A DNA stretch of 48,546 nucleotides, taken from Xanthobacteraceae bacterium (lineage in GTDB: Bacteria > Pseudomonadota > Alphaproteobacteria > Rhizobiales > Xanthobacteraceae). Positions 7,102 through 14,292 of this stretch are shown piece after piece. The stretch covers positions 1 through 48,546 of the forward strand of contig JANINJ010000010.1 in assembly GCA_024508855.1 (NCBI GenBank), read 5' to 3'. How positions within the stretch are numbered: position 1 is the first letter of the stretch; the number at the start of each line of letters is the position of its first letter. The notes under the pieces were generated by a model. The model was not told where the DNA came from, did no database searches, and saw only the letters and a program-made list of their open reading frames with translations. The position numbers and the translations under genes are program-made.

Positions 7102-7794
7102 TCAGAAGCCCGAAATTTCGATGCATGCTGCCTTGGCTTTTCCATTCTCGATTACAACATGCTTGTTGAATCCAAAATCGGCTAGGTATCTCCAGGTAAT
7201 ATATCTGTTAAAAGGCTGTCGATGTGCTATCGAAATTCTTACATTGGGACATGAAGTGGCTAAGACTTTAGATAGCCATCCAACCCAAACCTGCTCCTTT
7301 TCCTCACGGCCGAATAATGGTGAATACAGGCGTACTCTCGAATATTTAATACGGCGAGCTTGCGAAATAATCGAGAGAGCGGCCGCCTCGAGGTCATGGA
7401 CTGAAGTAATTGATCCATGAAGATGGGCCCCCAAGACCCGGCCCGGCCCAATGGCACAAACGACGGTCTTGTTATTATGGTCAGGGACAATCCAAACGGC
7501 TAAGGACGCCCACAATGCCGCCGGCCCGAAAATCAACATACCTTCGAGCCATGCACGGGTCTGCGCCTGCCCGTACTTGCCCGCCAAATGGTACACCAGC
7601 GCGCTTACCAAGATCCCGAAAGTAGAGAGGGTCCATATGACCGGATTCCAACGTGAAGCGAACAGAAACAGCCGGCCATGAACACGAGACAGCAGGAGAG
7701 GCGTGATCGTCCACTGGTAGACGCTCATCAATCCTTGGAAGAGTCTGGCTAGAGGGACAAAACGAATTTTATGTGACGTGTCACAGGAACTCAT
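7102..7794 (-). CDS. Membrane protein with a soluble C-terminal domain, unknown function
   Basis: A 230-residue protein. Hydrophobic segments lie at about residues 50-70 (VIWTLSTFGILVSALVYHLAG) and 85-103 (GMLIFGPAALWASLAVWIV), followed by a soluble domain of about 120 residues with alternating strands and helices and no recognised motif. AT content and codon use are higher than in the transfer genes. The region before the start (GTCTTCTATG) is a poor ribosome binding site, and an internal ATG (MSVYQW, residue 23) is an alternative start. The next gene upstream on the same strand ends 100 bp away. Confidence 0.55.
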   Translation of the reverse strand: MSSCDTSHKIRFVPLARLFQGLMSVYQWTITPLLLSRVHGRLFLFASRWNPVIWTLSTFGILVSALVYHLAGKYGQAQTRAWLEGMLIFGPAALWASLAVWIVPDHNNKTVVCAIGPGRVLGAHLHGSITSVHDLEAAALSIISQARRIKYSRVRLYSPLFGREEKEQVWVGWLSKVLATSCPNVRISIAHRQPFNRYITWRYLADFGFNKHVVIENGKAKAACIEISGF

Positions 7795-7864
7795 AGAAGA
7801 CGGCTGCCCCTTCGAAAATGACGTACAATCTCACCAGCATGTTCCAATCGCGTCGGGACAAGCC

Positions 7865-7894
7865 GGCCAGGTAGATCTATCTCCTGGCCTTTTT
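7865..7894 (+). terminator. Intrinsic terminator on the + strand
   Basis: GGCCAGG, an AGAT/ATCT inner stem and CCTGGCC form a strong hairpin (7865-7889), followed by TTTTT (7890-7894). It works in the + direction, although no + strand gene lies upstream. It sits in the gap between two - strand genes, with its T-tract touching the stop of the 7894-8310 gene. It may end a short unannotated transcript. Confidence 0.65.
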
Positions 7895-8310
7895 CATTTC
7901 TGGACACGGTTAAAGCGTCCTTCCCTCGTTATGACCGTCGACGGGGGTTCCACAGTGTAGGAATCGTCGACCGGCTGAGCAATATCCACCCACTTCTTAG
8001 AGTTCAGCGACTGGCGCCAAATAATCCTGCCTTCGACAATCTCACCTCGGTAAGCGGAATGCCGTCCCTTCCGATCAGTAAAATCGAGCTTTGCTTTGCC
8101 ATCCGCGGCCAAGGTCAAACGGTAGGATCCAGCCTTGTTCTTGGAGATGTATTGTCCGGTGAGCCGAGCTGCCGAAAATGTCGGTCCAGCCGCCGTACCA
8201 ACCTGCACGCCCGATGTGTGAGCACCAGGCGGCCACAGCAAGAAATAAGTCAGCGCTGCTACCACGATGCCGGTAAAGATAAGCGCAGCAAGACGAAAAG
8301 CGAGAGTCAT
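7894..8310 (-). CDS. Membrane-anchored or secreted hypothetical protein
   Basis: A 138-residue protein with an N-terminal hydrophobic segment (residues about 6-26, RLAALIFTGIVVAALTYFLLW), then a soluble region with strands of the kind LTGQYISKNKAGSYRLTLAA and KAKLDFTDRKGRHSAYRGEI. The soluble part reads like a small beta-barrel or lipocalin-type domain that would lie in the periplasm. No family assigned. Its start overlaps the stop of the upstream gene (8307-8570) by 4 bp, so they form a two-gene unit. Confidence 0.6.
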   Translation of the reverse strand: MTLAFRLAALIFTGIVVAALTYFLLWPPGAHTSGVQVGTAAGPTFSAARLTGQYISKNKAGSYRLTLAADGKAKLDFTDRKGRHSAYRGEIVEGRIIWRQSLNSKKWVDIAQPVDDSYTVEPPSTVITREGRFNRVQK

Positions 8311-8570
8311 CGGCTCGATCCAGTCTTGTCACGAGAAGCGGCGATCTCACGGATAACCTCGTGGGATGCCCGCATGTACGGGCGCATCCCTTTGAAGCCA
8401 ACCACACACAAAACACACCCGACGAGCAAGCCCACAAGGGAAGCAAGACTTGGCGAAGTCATGCCCACGCCGACGCCCCAGCCAAACGACGCGGCGCCAA
8501 AGACATAAGTGTAGAGCTTCCACGGAAACCACCTGAGAGCCAATGGAGACGTTAACGATTCGCGATCCAT
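8307..8570 (-). CDS. Small two-pass membrane protein
   Basis: An 87-residue protein with two hydrophobic segments at about residues 20-37 (YTYVFGAASFGWGVGVG) and 41-60 (SLASLVGLLVGCVLCVVGF), and a charged C-terminus (ASHEVIREIAASRDKTGSSR). The ATG at 8570 is preceded by GAGGAGGTAGT, a strong ribosome binding site, with TATAAT (8593-8598) upstream as a possible -10. It is coupled by ATGA overlap to the next gene. Function unknown; a membrane partner for the neighbouring protein is likely. Confidence 0.6.
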   Translation of the reverse strand: MDRESLTSPLALRWFPWKLYTYVFGAASFGWGVGVGMTSPSLASLVGLLVGCVLCVVGFKGMRPYMRASHEVIREIAASRDKTGSSR

Positions 8571-9083
8571 ACTACCTCCTCAAAATCCAAATTATAACAC
8601 TAGGTCAACATAAAATCATCAGAAAGAAACCATTTTTGTTAAATATGAGCAACGAATATCAATGAATGGAAGCACAGGTCGCAACCATCGCGGCTGCTCG
8701 CGGGCCTGCAGCTGGGCGACGACCTGGCCGGCGGAGGATCGAACAAACCTCCAGCGACGGAATGCTTTGCACCCGTTAAGCAAGGTCATCAACACGCCGC
8801 CATTGTCCCAAGCATCAACGGCGCACGGCTTTAATGTACCGGTCAGCTCAGCTTCTGCTGTACACCCTCGACGCCGAAAAACGCTAACGGTATGCCCTGC
8901 CCGGCGCTCCCGCTTGGGTTGCGCACCGATTTCCCTTCGGGAAACCGGCACGCCCGGTTACAGGGGGAAACCTGAAAATCAAAAACCTAAAAACCGATAT
9001 GCAACTAACCGTAACCATAGCCAGCGCAACATAGATCCCGTTGTCTGTAGACTGGTTTTTTGCGGCGGTTGAACCTTTCTGTT
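8571..9083. other. Intergenic region with repeat remnants
   Basis: No convincing gene is seen. The region holds TATAAT for the 8570 gene, a diverged GC-repeat fragment at about 8690-8760 (CCTGCAGCTGGGCGACGACC), a TTTCCC-TTC-GGGAAA hairpin near 8930-8944 and an A-rich stretch with repeated AAAACCTAAAAACC near 8975-8998. It leads into the structured element at 9084. Confidence 0.5.
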
Positions 9084-9257
9084 GAGCAGGCCGCCGCGTC
9101 CCGAGAGGGCGCGGGGTTTCGGCCGGCGTCAACGGGCGGCAGGTGCCCGAAGCCCCGGCCGTCAGGACGGGGTGAGCCGGTAGGAGCCGGCCCGGTAGGG
9201 CTTGGCCGCGCGCGGCCAACTCCGTAGCCCGGCGAAGGTCTGCCGATCCGTTCGTTG
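9084..9257 (+). repeat. Structured inverted-repeat element, copy 1
   Basis: This 174 bp GC-rich element is the reverse complement of 13224-13397 with 2 differences. It can fold into several hairpins: CCGCG-T-CCC-GAGA-GGG-CGCGG, closed by a GNRA-type loop; CCCCG-GCCGTCAGGA-CGGGG; and an 18 bp perfect palindrome, TTGGCCGCGCGCGGCCAA. A diverged third copy at 13529-13654 keeps the first hairpin and unpaired segments, but replaces the second with CCCCGGC-GAT-GCCGGGG, a compensatory change. This is what a conserved structured RNA or a cruciform DNA site would show. No known RNA family is recognised. Confidence 0.75.
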
Positions 9258-9287
9258 ACTGTTGAGTTATTGATTTTGAGTTGATTT

Positions 9288-9431
9288 ACCTTGTGCGCCG
9301 CGTAGCGGTGCAGTCTGAAAATAATGTTCTTCCCGTGAGTCAGTTACAGTTGCGTAATGGGAATTTCAGCTTATGACCTTGTGCGCGAAGCGCAGTCTAA
9401 AATTCCCCTCACGGGGTGCCCGCTAGCGGGC
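9288..9431. repeat. Paired hairpin motifs and palindromes next to the origin
   Basis: Two copies share the frame ACCTTG-hairpin-AGTCTRAAAAT: 9288-9322 (stem GCGCCGC-GTA-GCGGTGC) and 9376-9403 (stem TGCGC-GAAG-CGCA). The stems differ but both pair. They are followed by CCCC-TCAC-GGGG (9405-9416) and the perfect palindrome GCCCGCTAGCGGGC (9418-9431). They lie just before the AT-rich part of the origin, so single-strand initiation sites or protein-binding sites for replication are plausible. Confidence 0.6.
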
Positions 9432-9826
9432 GGGGTGGGGTATTAAGTTAACGCGGAACGCGAAAATTAAAAAAATCTATTAAAAAATTTATTAGACGAA
9501 ACGTTTTTCATAGATGAGAAATTGAAAAAGTGGGAGTCAATCCCCGTGTTATGGGAGTCTTACCCCGAGTGCATGGGATTCAATCCCCGAACCGTGGGAG
9601 TCAAACCCCGAAATGTGTCTGGGAGTCGTACCCCGTGTTCTTTGAGCCCGAGTGGGAGTCATATCCCGTGCTATTTCTGCTCTGTGTGGGAGTCAAACCC
9701 CGCGTTTAAGGAATGCCTTCAGTATTGAGGCACCCTGGCAGGGAGTCCAACCCCGTCGCCTTAATACGGCTGAACTTACAGCTACAAAAAATTGTCGCAG
9801 TGCATCAAAAAGGGAGTCATTCCCCG
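9432..9826. other. oriV: Iteron-type origin of vegetative replication (oriV)
   Basis: A strongly AT-rich stretch (9440-9531) adjoins nine copies of a 15 bp iteron with consensus GGGAGTCNNNCCCCG, all in one orientation. They start at 9532, 9553, 9575, 9596, 9621, 9654, 9688, 9741 and 9812. The first four are 21-22 bp apart (two helical turns); spacing then widens to 25, 33, 34, 53 and 71 bp. The trfA-type gene lies 0.8 kb away on the - strand. Known of the family: TrfA monomers bind iterons and melt the adjacent AT-rich DNA. I found no perfect DnaA box. Confidence 0.9.
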
Positions 9827-9849
9827 CACCCTTCGCAGATAATGAAATG

Positions 9850-10600
9850 CGTAACGCAGCCGCCGCGGCGTGCTGCAGCTGGTGGTGGTGGCGATCGTAC
9901 GAGCCCGCGTGCAGCGACGCCGCCCGGATCCGCACCTGGGCAACGGCCTGCAGCAGCTGCCGGCGGCCGCGCCCTGCACCCGAGCGAAGCGCCGGAGAGA
10001 CACGCCGGCGGCGCCTGCCGGGGCCACATGCGTCTGCAGCTGGTCGACGTCGACCGCGGCGGCCAAGCGCGCAGCGCGCCGCCGTACACAGGCGCCGCGT
10101 GCTGCAGCTGGCGGCCGTACTCGAGCGAAGCGACGGGGAAGACGTCGGCGCCGCTGGTCGAGACCACATGCGCCTGCAGCCGGTCGACGTCGACCGCAGC
10201 GGCCAGCGCGAAGCGCGGGACGCCGGGCACGCCGGCGCCGCGTGCTGCAGCTGCTGGTGGCGATCGCACGCGCCCGCGTGCAACGACGGCGCCCGGATCC
10301 GCACCTGGGCAACGGCCTGCAGCAGCTGCCGGCGGCCGCGCCCTGCACCGAGCGAAGCGACGGAGAAACACGCCGGCGGCGCCTGCCTGGGCCACATGCG
10401 TCTGCAGCCGGTCGACGTCGACCGCGGCGGCCAGGCGCACAGCGCGGGACGTCGTGCACGCCGACACTGCGTGCTGCAGCTGGGTAGTCGCGATCGCCCC
10501 TGCGCTGCTGGCCAAGACCTCGGCGCGGCCAGCTGGTCGACGGCTACGCCGGCGGCCAGACTCGCGCAGCGCGGCCGCGTGCTCCAGAGACTGGCCACTC
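9850..10600. repeat. GC-rich palindrome-dense repeat array B
   Basis: A second array of the repeat family seen at 1-1090, but of a distinct sub-type. Recurring blocks are GGATCCGCACCTGGGCAACG (9916 and 10294), CTGCAGCTG or CTGCAGCCG, GGTCGACGTCGACCG and GTGCTGCAGCTG. Long frames across both strands are low-complexity Arg/Ala/Gly/Pro and are rejected as genes. The array fills the space between the iterons and the trfA terminator. Function unknown. Confidence 0.85.
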
Positions 10601-10608
10601 CAAGACGT

Positions 10609-10633
10609 AAAAAAGGCACGCCAAGCGTGCCTT
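10609..10633 (-). terminator. Intrinsic terminator after trfA
   Basis: AAGGCACGC-CAA-GCGTGCCTT is a perfect 9 bp stem (10613-10633). On the - strand it is followed by a run of T (A at 10609-10614 on the + strand), 20 bp past the trfA stop. It should end the antitoxin-fic-trfA transcript before repeat array B. Confidence 0.85.
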
Positions 10634-10647
10634 ACCTATACGTCGAA

Positions 10648-10662
10648 GGGAATCAATCCCCC
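10648..10662. repeat. Isolated iteron-like site over the trfA stop codon
   Basis: GGGAATCAATCCCCC matches the first oriV iteron (GGGAGTCAATCCCCG) at 13 of 15 positions and spans the trfA stop codon (10653-10655). It may let the initiator touch its own gene end or pair with oriV (handcuffing). Chance similarity is possible. Confidence 0.5.
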
Positions 10663-11555
10663 TCAAATGGAAGTTCTCCATTAGAAGAAAACGCCTTACT
10701 GTTCGCCGCGATTTGCTTGCGCGCCAAGTGGCGCAACTGGCTAGAACTGCCCTTTCGCTTTACCTTCACTAAATCAGTATCCGGATCGATCTCCCCGCTA
10801 ATTATCGCGCCCACATCCTTTAGTTTTGCCAGGGAGACACGTAAGGCTTTTCGGAAGTCTGTCAACCGCTCAGCCTTGCTACCGCAGAGCGTTTTAATGG
10901 TAGAGACCTTGTACGGGACAGGTGCAGCGTGAGTTGAGTAGAAACCGTGTAACCATTGGGCAAGCGCGTTTTTCTTCAATTTGCGCCGCTGGGCCCAGTC
11001 GATATGAGAGTATCCAGCGTCGAACAGAAATCGCATCTTTTCGTCGAAAAAGATCGCGTAACGTTGGGTGGATTCTTGCCGGACCATATTTGCCACAAGA
11101 TGGCCCGCGAAAGTGTCTTCCAAGTTTGCGCATGTGATCTCGACATACGTACTCATCAGCCGAGCGATGTCCTCTTTCAGTTCCTCGTAGTCTGTACCGC
11201 CAAGCCCTCGATCGAGCGAACGCAACAGTTCACTTGCAGAGAATTCAACGTGTGAATTGCCCTGCTGTCGTCCAAAGTGCAACAGCATTTCCAGCAAGTC
11301 CAAGTCTTTCTGATTGAACGATTCGCCTTTGATAATAATTTCGTATCCGTCCACCGTAGCGAGCCGATGACGCCTACGGTAAATCTCTCGTTCCTGGCTG
11401 ATCGAAAATAGCGCGCCACGGAGGATAGGGTTTGGTACGCCGCGGACATCCTCTGGCCATGATAAGGTCAGCTGTTGTGGCTTAAACGTCGCGCTATTCG
11501 CAGCGCCGTCGCTTTGCGTCTCAGGCTCATGGTCAACTTCTTCGCTCATACTCAT
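10653..11555 (-). CDS. trfA: TrfA-family plasmid replication initiator
   Basis: A 300-residue protein of the TrfA family (IncP-type initiators). Recognisable stretches are VRGVPNPILRGALFSIS, GYEIIIKGESFNQKDLDLLE and KNALAQWLHGFYSTHA near residues 200-215, then a basic C-terminus. TrfA proteins bind iterons through winged-helix domains and recruit the host helicase. The matching iterons are at 9532-9826. The ATG lies 3 bp after the stop of the Fic gene with no clear ribosome binding site of its own, so expression is probably coupled to it. The N-terminal ~30 acidic residues are variable in the family. The gene ends in an iteron-like site and a strong terminator. Confidence 0.92.
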   Translation of the reverse strand: MSMSEEVDHEPETQSDGAANSATFKPQQLTLSWPEDVRGVPNPILRGALFSISQEREIYRRRHRLATVDGYEIIIKGESFNQKDLDLLEMLLHFGRQQGNSHVEFSASELLRSLDRGLGGTDYEELKEDIARLMSTYVEITCANLEDTFAGHLVANMVRQESTQRYAIFFDEKMRFLFDAGYSHIDWAQRRKLKKNALAQWLHGFYSTHAAPVPYKVSTIKTLCGSKAERLTDFRKALRVSLAKLKDVGAIISGEIDPDTDLVKVKRKGSSSQLRHLARKQIAANSKAFSSNGELPFEGD

Positions 11556-11558
11556 GTC

Positions 11559-12326
11559 TCATCGAAGGCGGCGCGCGGCCGAATAACCCGGCCGGAAGCC
11601 CGGGGCGAGCTGTGCAAGGGTAAGCACCTGTGACTGGTTCGGTGACAGCCCTTCCCTTCCCTGCTGGTATGCGTTCATCGGCCGCAACGGCTGGCTGATG
11701 TGGGCGAAAACCTTTTCAAGTTCCGTAATGCGGCCCGCGATACGTTCGCCATTGCCAATGTTGATGCGTGCCGACATGATTGCCGCGTAATTCCATGCAT
11801 CCGGCGCGACGGCGCTGTATTTCAGTTCAAAGCCCGCTTGCTCGGCCAGGTAGGACAGGAAAATCCTGTGGGTCCGCCCGTTACCTTCGCGGAACGGGTG
11901 CATTTCGTTGGCAAGCTGATACGTCTTGGCGATCGTCTTCACGTATTCCCCGGCCGGGATACTTGAGTAGCCGTGTGTAGCCTTCGAAATGTCCTGCAAC
12001 TGCTGATCCAGAACACGAATCTCGTCAGGGCGCGCAAATTCCGTCGTGAAGCCGTCGCCACGTTTCTTGAACAGCGGGAAGTCGCGCACTTCGCCCGCCC
12101 ATGGATAAATAATACCCATCAGCCTGCGGTGGATCTCGCGCATGTGCTCAAGGTCGAAGTTTCCCTTCGCCGGATCGAGCTTCAAGAGGTCATACGAAGC
12201 GGCAGCGGTAACGGCTTTCTCGACCTGCGCAAGCTGGTCGGCATCCCGTATGCCGAAGTTGTTTATGAGTGTCTTGCTACCAGGGTAAAACAGTGCCTCA
12301 AAACTCTCTTTGCCAGACGTTGCCAT
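11559..12326 (-). CDS. fic: Fic-domain AMP-transferase toxin, copy 1
   Basis: A 255-residue Fic protein. The catalytic motif HPFREGNGRTHR (residues 143-154) is intact, with its catalytic His, the acidic residue and the GNGR anion-binding turn. The N-terminal part (YPGSKTLINNFGIRD) and the flap region (IYPWAGEVRDFPLFKKR) are typical of the VbhT/Fic-1 group. Such enzymes attach AMP to target proteins; DNA gyrase and topoisomerase IV are known targets of related toxins. The tail ends SAARRLR, a basic end like those of type IV secretion substrates. It sits between its antitoxin, 4 bp upstream, and trfA, 3 bp downstream, as one transcription unit. The target is not known from sequence. Confidence 0.9.
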   Translation of the reverse strand: MATSGKESFEALFYPGSKTLINNFGIRDADQLAQVEKAVTAAASYDLLKLDPAKGNFDLEHMREIHRRLMGIIYPWAGEVRDFPLFKKRGDGFTTEFARPDEIRVLDQQLQDISKATHGYSSIPAGEYVKTIAKTYQLANEMHPFREGNGRTHRIFLSYLAEQAGFELKYSAVAPDAWNYAAIMSARINIGNGERIAGRITELEKVFAHISQPLRPMNAYQQGREGLSPNQSQVLTLAQLAPGFRPGYSAARRLR

Positions 12327-12330
12327 GCGA

Positions 12331-12558
12331 TCAGTGCAACGATTCGACGAGATCTACGTGGCCTGCATGTCCGGGCACGCCCGCATTAGTACGAATGATC
12401 TGGATGGCTTCCGCAAGACCGATTTCGCCGGCAATCATCTTGCCTGCGACAATTTCATTGTCTTCCGTCATCTGCATGCCCTCGATGGCGAAGGACGCAG
12501 CAATCTCGCGCCAGGTCGAGTCATTGCGCGCGATCTCGATGTACTCAGCGTTGGTCAT
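12331..12558 (-). CDS. VbhA-type antitoxin of the Fic toxin, copy 1
   Basis: A 75-residue protein beginning MTNAEYIEIARND. It contains SFAIEG, matching the class I Fic-inhibition motif (S/T)xxxE(G/N), whose Glu blocks the ATP site of the partner toxin. A helix-rich C-terminus (VAGKMIAGEIGLAEAIQII) follows, as in VbhA proteins. Start at 12558 chosen for AAGGAG 8 bp before the ATG. An in-frame ATG at 12585 with GGAGA is also possible and would add nine residues. It is directly followed by the Fic gene. Confidence 0.85.
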   Translation of the reverse strand: MTNAEYIEIARNDSTWREIAASFAIEGMQMTEDNEIVAGKMIAGEIGLAEAIQIIRTNAGVPGHAGHVDLVESLH

Positions 12559-12630
12559 TTTCCCAACTCCTTCGTGCGGTTTCATGATGTCTCCATTCTA
12601 AACGAGTTTGAAAAGCATTCCTGCGATAGC

Positions 12631-13074
12631 TCAGGCTCGGCTACGGCGATTAACGACGTACACGGGCACGATCGCCGAAAACAACACGACAAGGACGCCT
12701 CCGAGTGACATTCCAACAAGTGCCACTGCTGGTCCGAAGATCCCTACCAATAGCAATTGTAAGACAGTTGCCGCGAGGCCATGTAACAAATTAGTACGGA
12801 TGAAATTCTGGCTGAGTGACCACCACAAGACGATCCCGCCAATGGTAAAGAACACCGCACCCAGCCCTTCCAATCCGCTCTGCTGCTTGCCAAAAGTCCA
12901 GCCACCCGCAGCAAGACACAGAATTCCGAATGCCAGCCTGAGCAACAGTTTTGCCGAAAAAATCGGGTACTGAAACCGCCGCTGACAATGTTTGTGAAAG
13001 CTGACCAGCCCGCCGGCGACGACAAGACAGGTGCCGAGCACGACAAAAAACTTGCTCCATCCTTCAAACGTCAT
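12631..13074 (-). CDS. Multi-pass membrane protein, unknown function
   Basis: A 147-residue protein beginning MTFEGWSKFFVVLG. It has about four hydrophobic helices (residues about 7-24, 44-63, 70-86 and 98-140) and ends in a basic tail (VNRRSRA). Start at 13074 is placed after CGGAGA; an ATG six bases earlier is also possible. A good sigma70 promoter lies upstream (13105-13133). It lies between the Fic-trfA operon and the second structured element. It could be a host-range, exclusion or stress membrane protein; no family recognised. Confidence 0.6.
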   Translation of the reverse strand: MTFEGWSKFFVVLGTCLVVAGGLVSFHKHCQRRFQYPIFSAKLLLRLAFGILCLAAGGWTFGKQQSGLEGLGAVFFTIGGIVLWWSLSQNFIRTNLLHGLAATVLQLLLVGIFGPAVALVGMSLGGVLVVLFSAIVPVYVVNRRSRA

Positions 13075-13104
13075 AGCCATCTCCGACAACAATACGGAGT
13101 CTTT

Positions 13105-13133
13105 ATTGTATCGCATAGTCAACATCAGGTCAA
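13105..13133 (-). promoter_or_regulatory. Sigma70 promoter for the 12631-13074 gene
   Basis: On the - strand TTGACC (13128-13133) and TACAAT (13105-13110) are separated by 17 bp, 30 bp upstream of the start. A second TTGAC lies inside the spacer. TTGACC also occurs upstream of the 8570 gene. Confidence 0.7.
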
Positions 13134-13223
13134 CACTAAGTTATCAACCTGAGCGTGTTGTTTTCTCACGTTCTGACAAGCAACTGGGCGACGAGATCGA
13201 GAAAACAGCAACAGCGCAACGGG

Positions 13224-13397
13224 CAACGGACGGATCGACAGACCTTCGCCGGGCTACGGAGTTGGCCGCGCGCGGCCAAGCCCTACCGGGCCGGCTCCTA
13301 CCGGCTCACCCCGTCCTGACGGCCGGGGCTTCGGGCACCTGCCGCCCGTTGACGCCGGCCGAAACCCCGCGCCCTCTCGGGACGCGGCGGCCTGCTC
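13224..13397 (-). repeat. Structured inverted-repeat element, copy 2
   Basis: Reverse complement of 9084-9257, identical at 172 of 174 positions. The two differences (a C/T in GGTCTGYCGATCC and one near the end) leave the stems intact. Together the two copies bracket 3.97 kb holding oriV, array B, trfA, fic, the antitoxin and the membrane gene, so homologous recombination between them could invert this module. Confidence 0.8.
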
Positions 13398-13528
13398 GTC
13401 ATGGTCGTTCCAGCGTGTGGGAAAGCGGGCTTACAGCATAGAGCCATTAGCAGGACTGGTCCCCGACGGGCCGTTGCTCCTTTTGTCGACGACCCTTGCT
13501 GATTCCGAGGAAAGGTGGCGAGCCTGGC

Positions 13529-13654
13529 GCCGCGTCCCGAGAGGGCGCGGGGTTTCGCTTGGCGATCGTGGATTAGCAGGTGCCCGCGGCCCCGGCGATG
13601 CCGGGGTGAGGCGGTAGCCCTAAGGGCGTATCCCGCTGAAGGTCTGCTGATCCA
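13529..13654 (+). repeat. Structured element, diverged copy 3
   Basis: Shares the first hairpin with copies 1 and 2 (CCGCGTCCCGAGAGGGCGCGG), then GGGTTTCG, AGGTGCCCG, GGGGTGAG and GAAGGTCTGCTGATCC. It differs in the second stem (CCCCGGC-GAT-GCCGGGG) and has GCCC-TAA-GGGC where the others have a longer arm. Changes that keep pairing suggest selection for structure. It ends 1 bp before the stop codon of the 13656 gene. The stretch 13398-13528 between copies 2 and 3 holds no gene. Confidence 0.65.
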
Positions 13655-13655
13655 C

Positions 13656-14225
13656 TCAGCGGCTTAGTCCCTTCTTCGGAGACGAAATTGCGGCAACGCT
13701 GGTAGGTTGTTTTTCTCGTGCCAGGTCTGTAATTGTTACCCCGGCTTGGCGCGTACTTTTGTAAGCATTACGAAAACTTTCAAGGGAGTACTTCTCCCAA
13801 TTCAATGCCCGTTCGGCATCAACAAAAGTCGTTCGCTCCGCTTTTACTAAATTTGCTCCAAACTTAGTAACTGGTTCGTATCCTTTTTCGATAATCTGAA
13901 ATTCTTTGGCAAAAAGGTCAACGTGAATTTCTTGATTTTTGAGAGGATTTACGGCTTGAGCCATAACTGTTTCTTGAGACCTGCCGAGATGTGCAAGCTG
14001 AGCCCATGCCGAAAGATTTTCATTTCTTAACTTATCCCCAAAGGCCGGATTGTCGACGGCACTACGCAATGCGTCTTTCATCAGATTGATGAATTCCGTA
14101 TCGCCAGATCGAACGCCTTTTACTGCCTCAAGAAGCGTATTCCGATCATTGGGGCTGTGCCCGGGGGCTTGTGCAACTGCCTCGTTAATTCTGTTGGCAA
14201 GTATAGGAATATCATTTATTTCCAT
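13656..14225 (-). CDS. Hypothetical soluble protein
   Basis: A 189-residue, mostly helical protein beginning MEINDIPILANRINEAVAQA. Start at 14225 chosen because GGAGATAAAT precedes it; an earlier in-frame ATG lacks a site. No membrane segment or recognised motif is seen. The C-terminus is basic (REKQPTSVAAISSPKKGLSR), which would fit a type IV secretion substrate, but that is only a hint. It is the last gene of the long - strand series that begins with the pilus operon. Codon use is more AT-rich than in the genes upstream. Confidence 0.55.
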   Translation of the reverse strand: MEINDIPILANRINEAVAQAPGHSPNDRNTLLEAVKGVRSGDTEFINLMKDALRSAVDNPAFGDKLRNENLSAWAQLAHLGRSQETVMAQAVNPLKNQEIHVDLFAKEFQIIEKGYEPVTKFGANLVKAERTTFVDAERALNWEKYSLESFRNAYKSTRQAGVTITDLAREKQPTSVAAISSPKKGLSR

Positions 14226-14292
14226 ATTTATCTCCAAAGTGTCGCCAGGGTCAAGGGACATTAAAACGGCTATATCGACCTAAGATTTCTAC

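Noticed and set aside
8619-9219. Open frames in the region before the origin
   Set aside because: No ribosome binding site, and the region is made of repeat remnants and the structured element.
9084-9257. Cobalamin riboswitch or integron attC site
   Set aside because: Some short words look similar, but the conserved B12-box order and the attC core sites are missing.
9532-9826. CRISPR-like repeats
   Set aside because: The 15 bp units have variable short spacing and no cas genes; they are iterons of a TrfA origin.
9652-10932. 426-residue open frame over the iterons and array B
   Set aside because: It crosses the origin and the trfA 3-prime end antisense, with repeat-derived composition.
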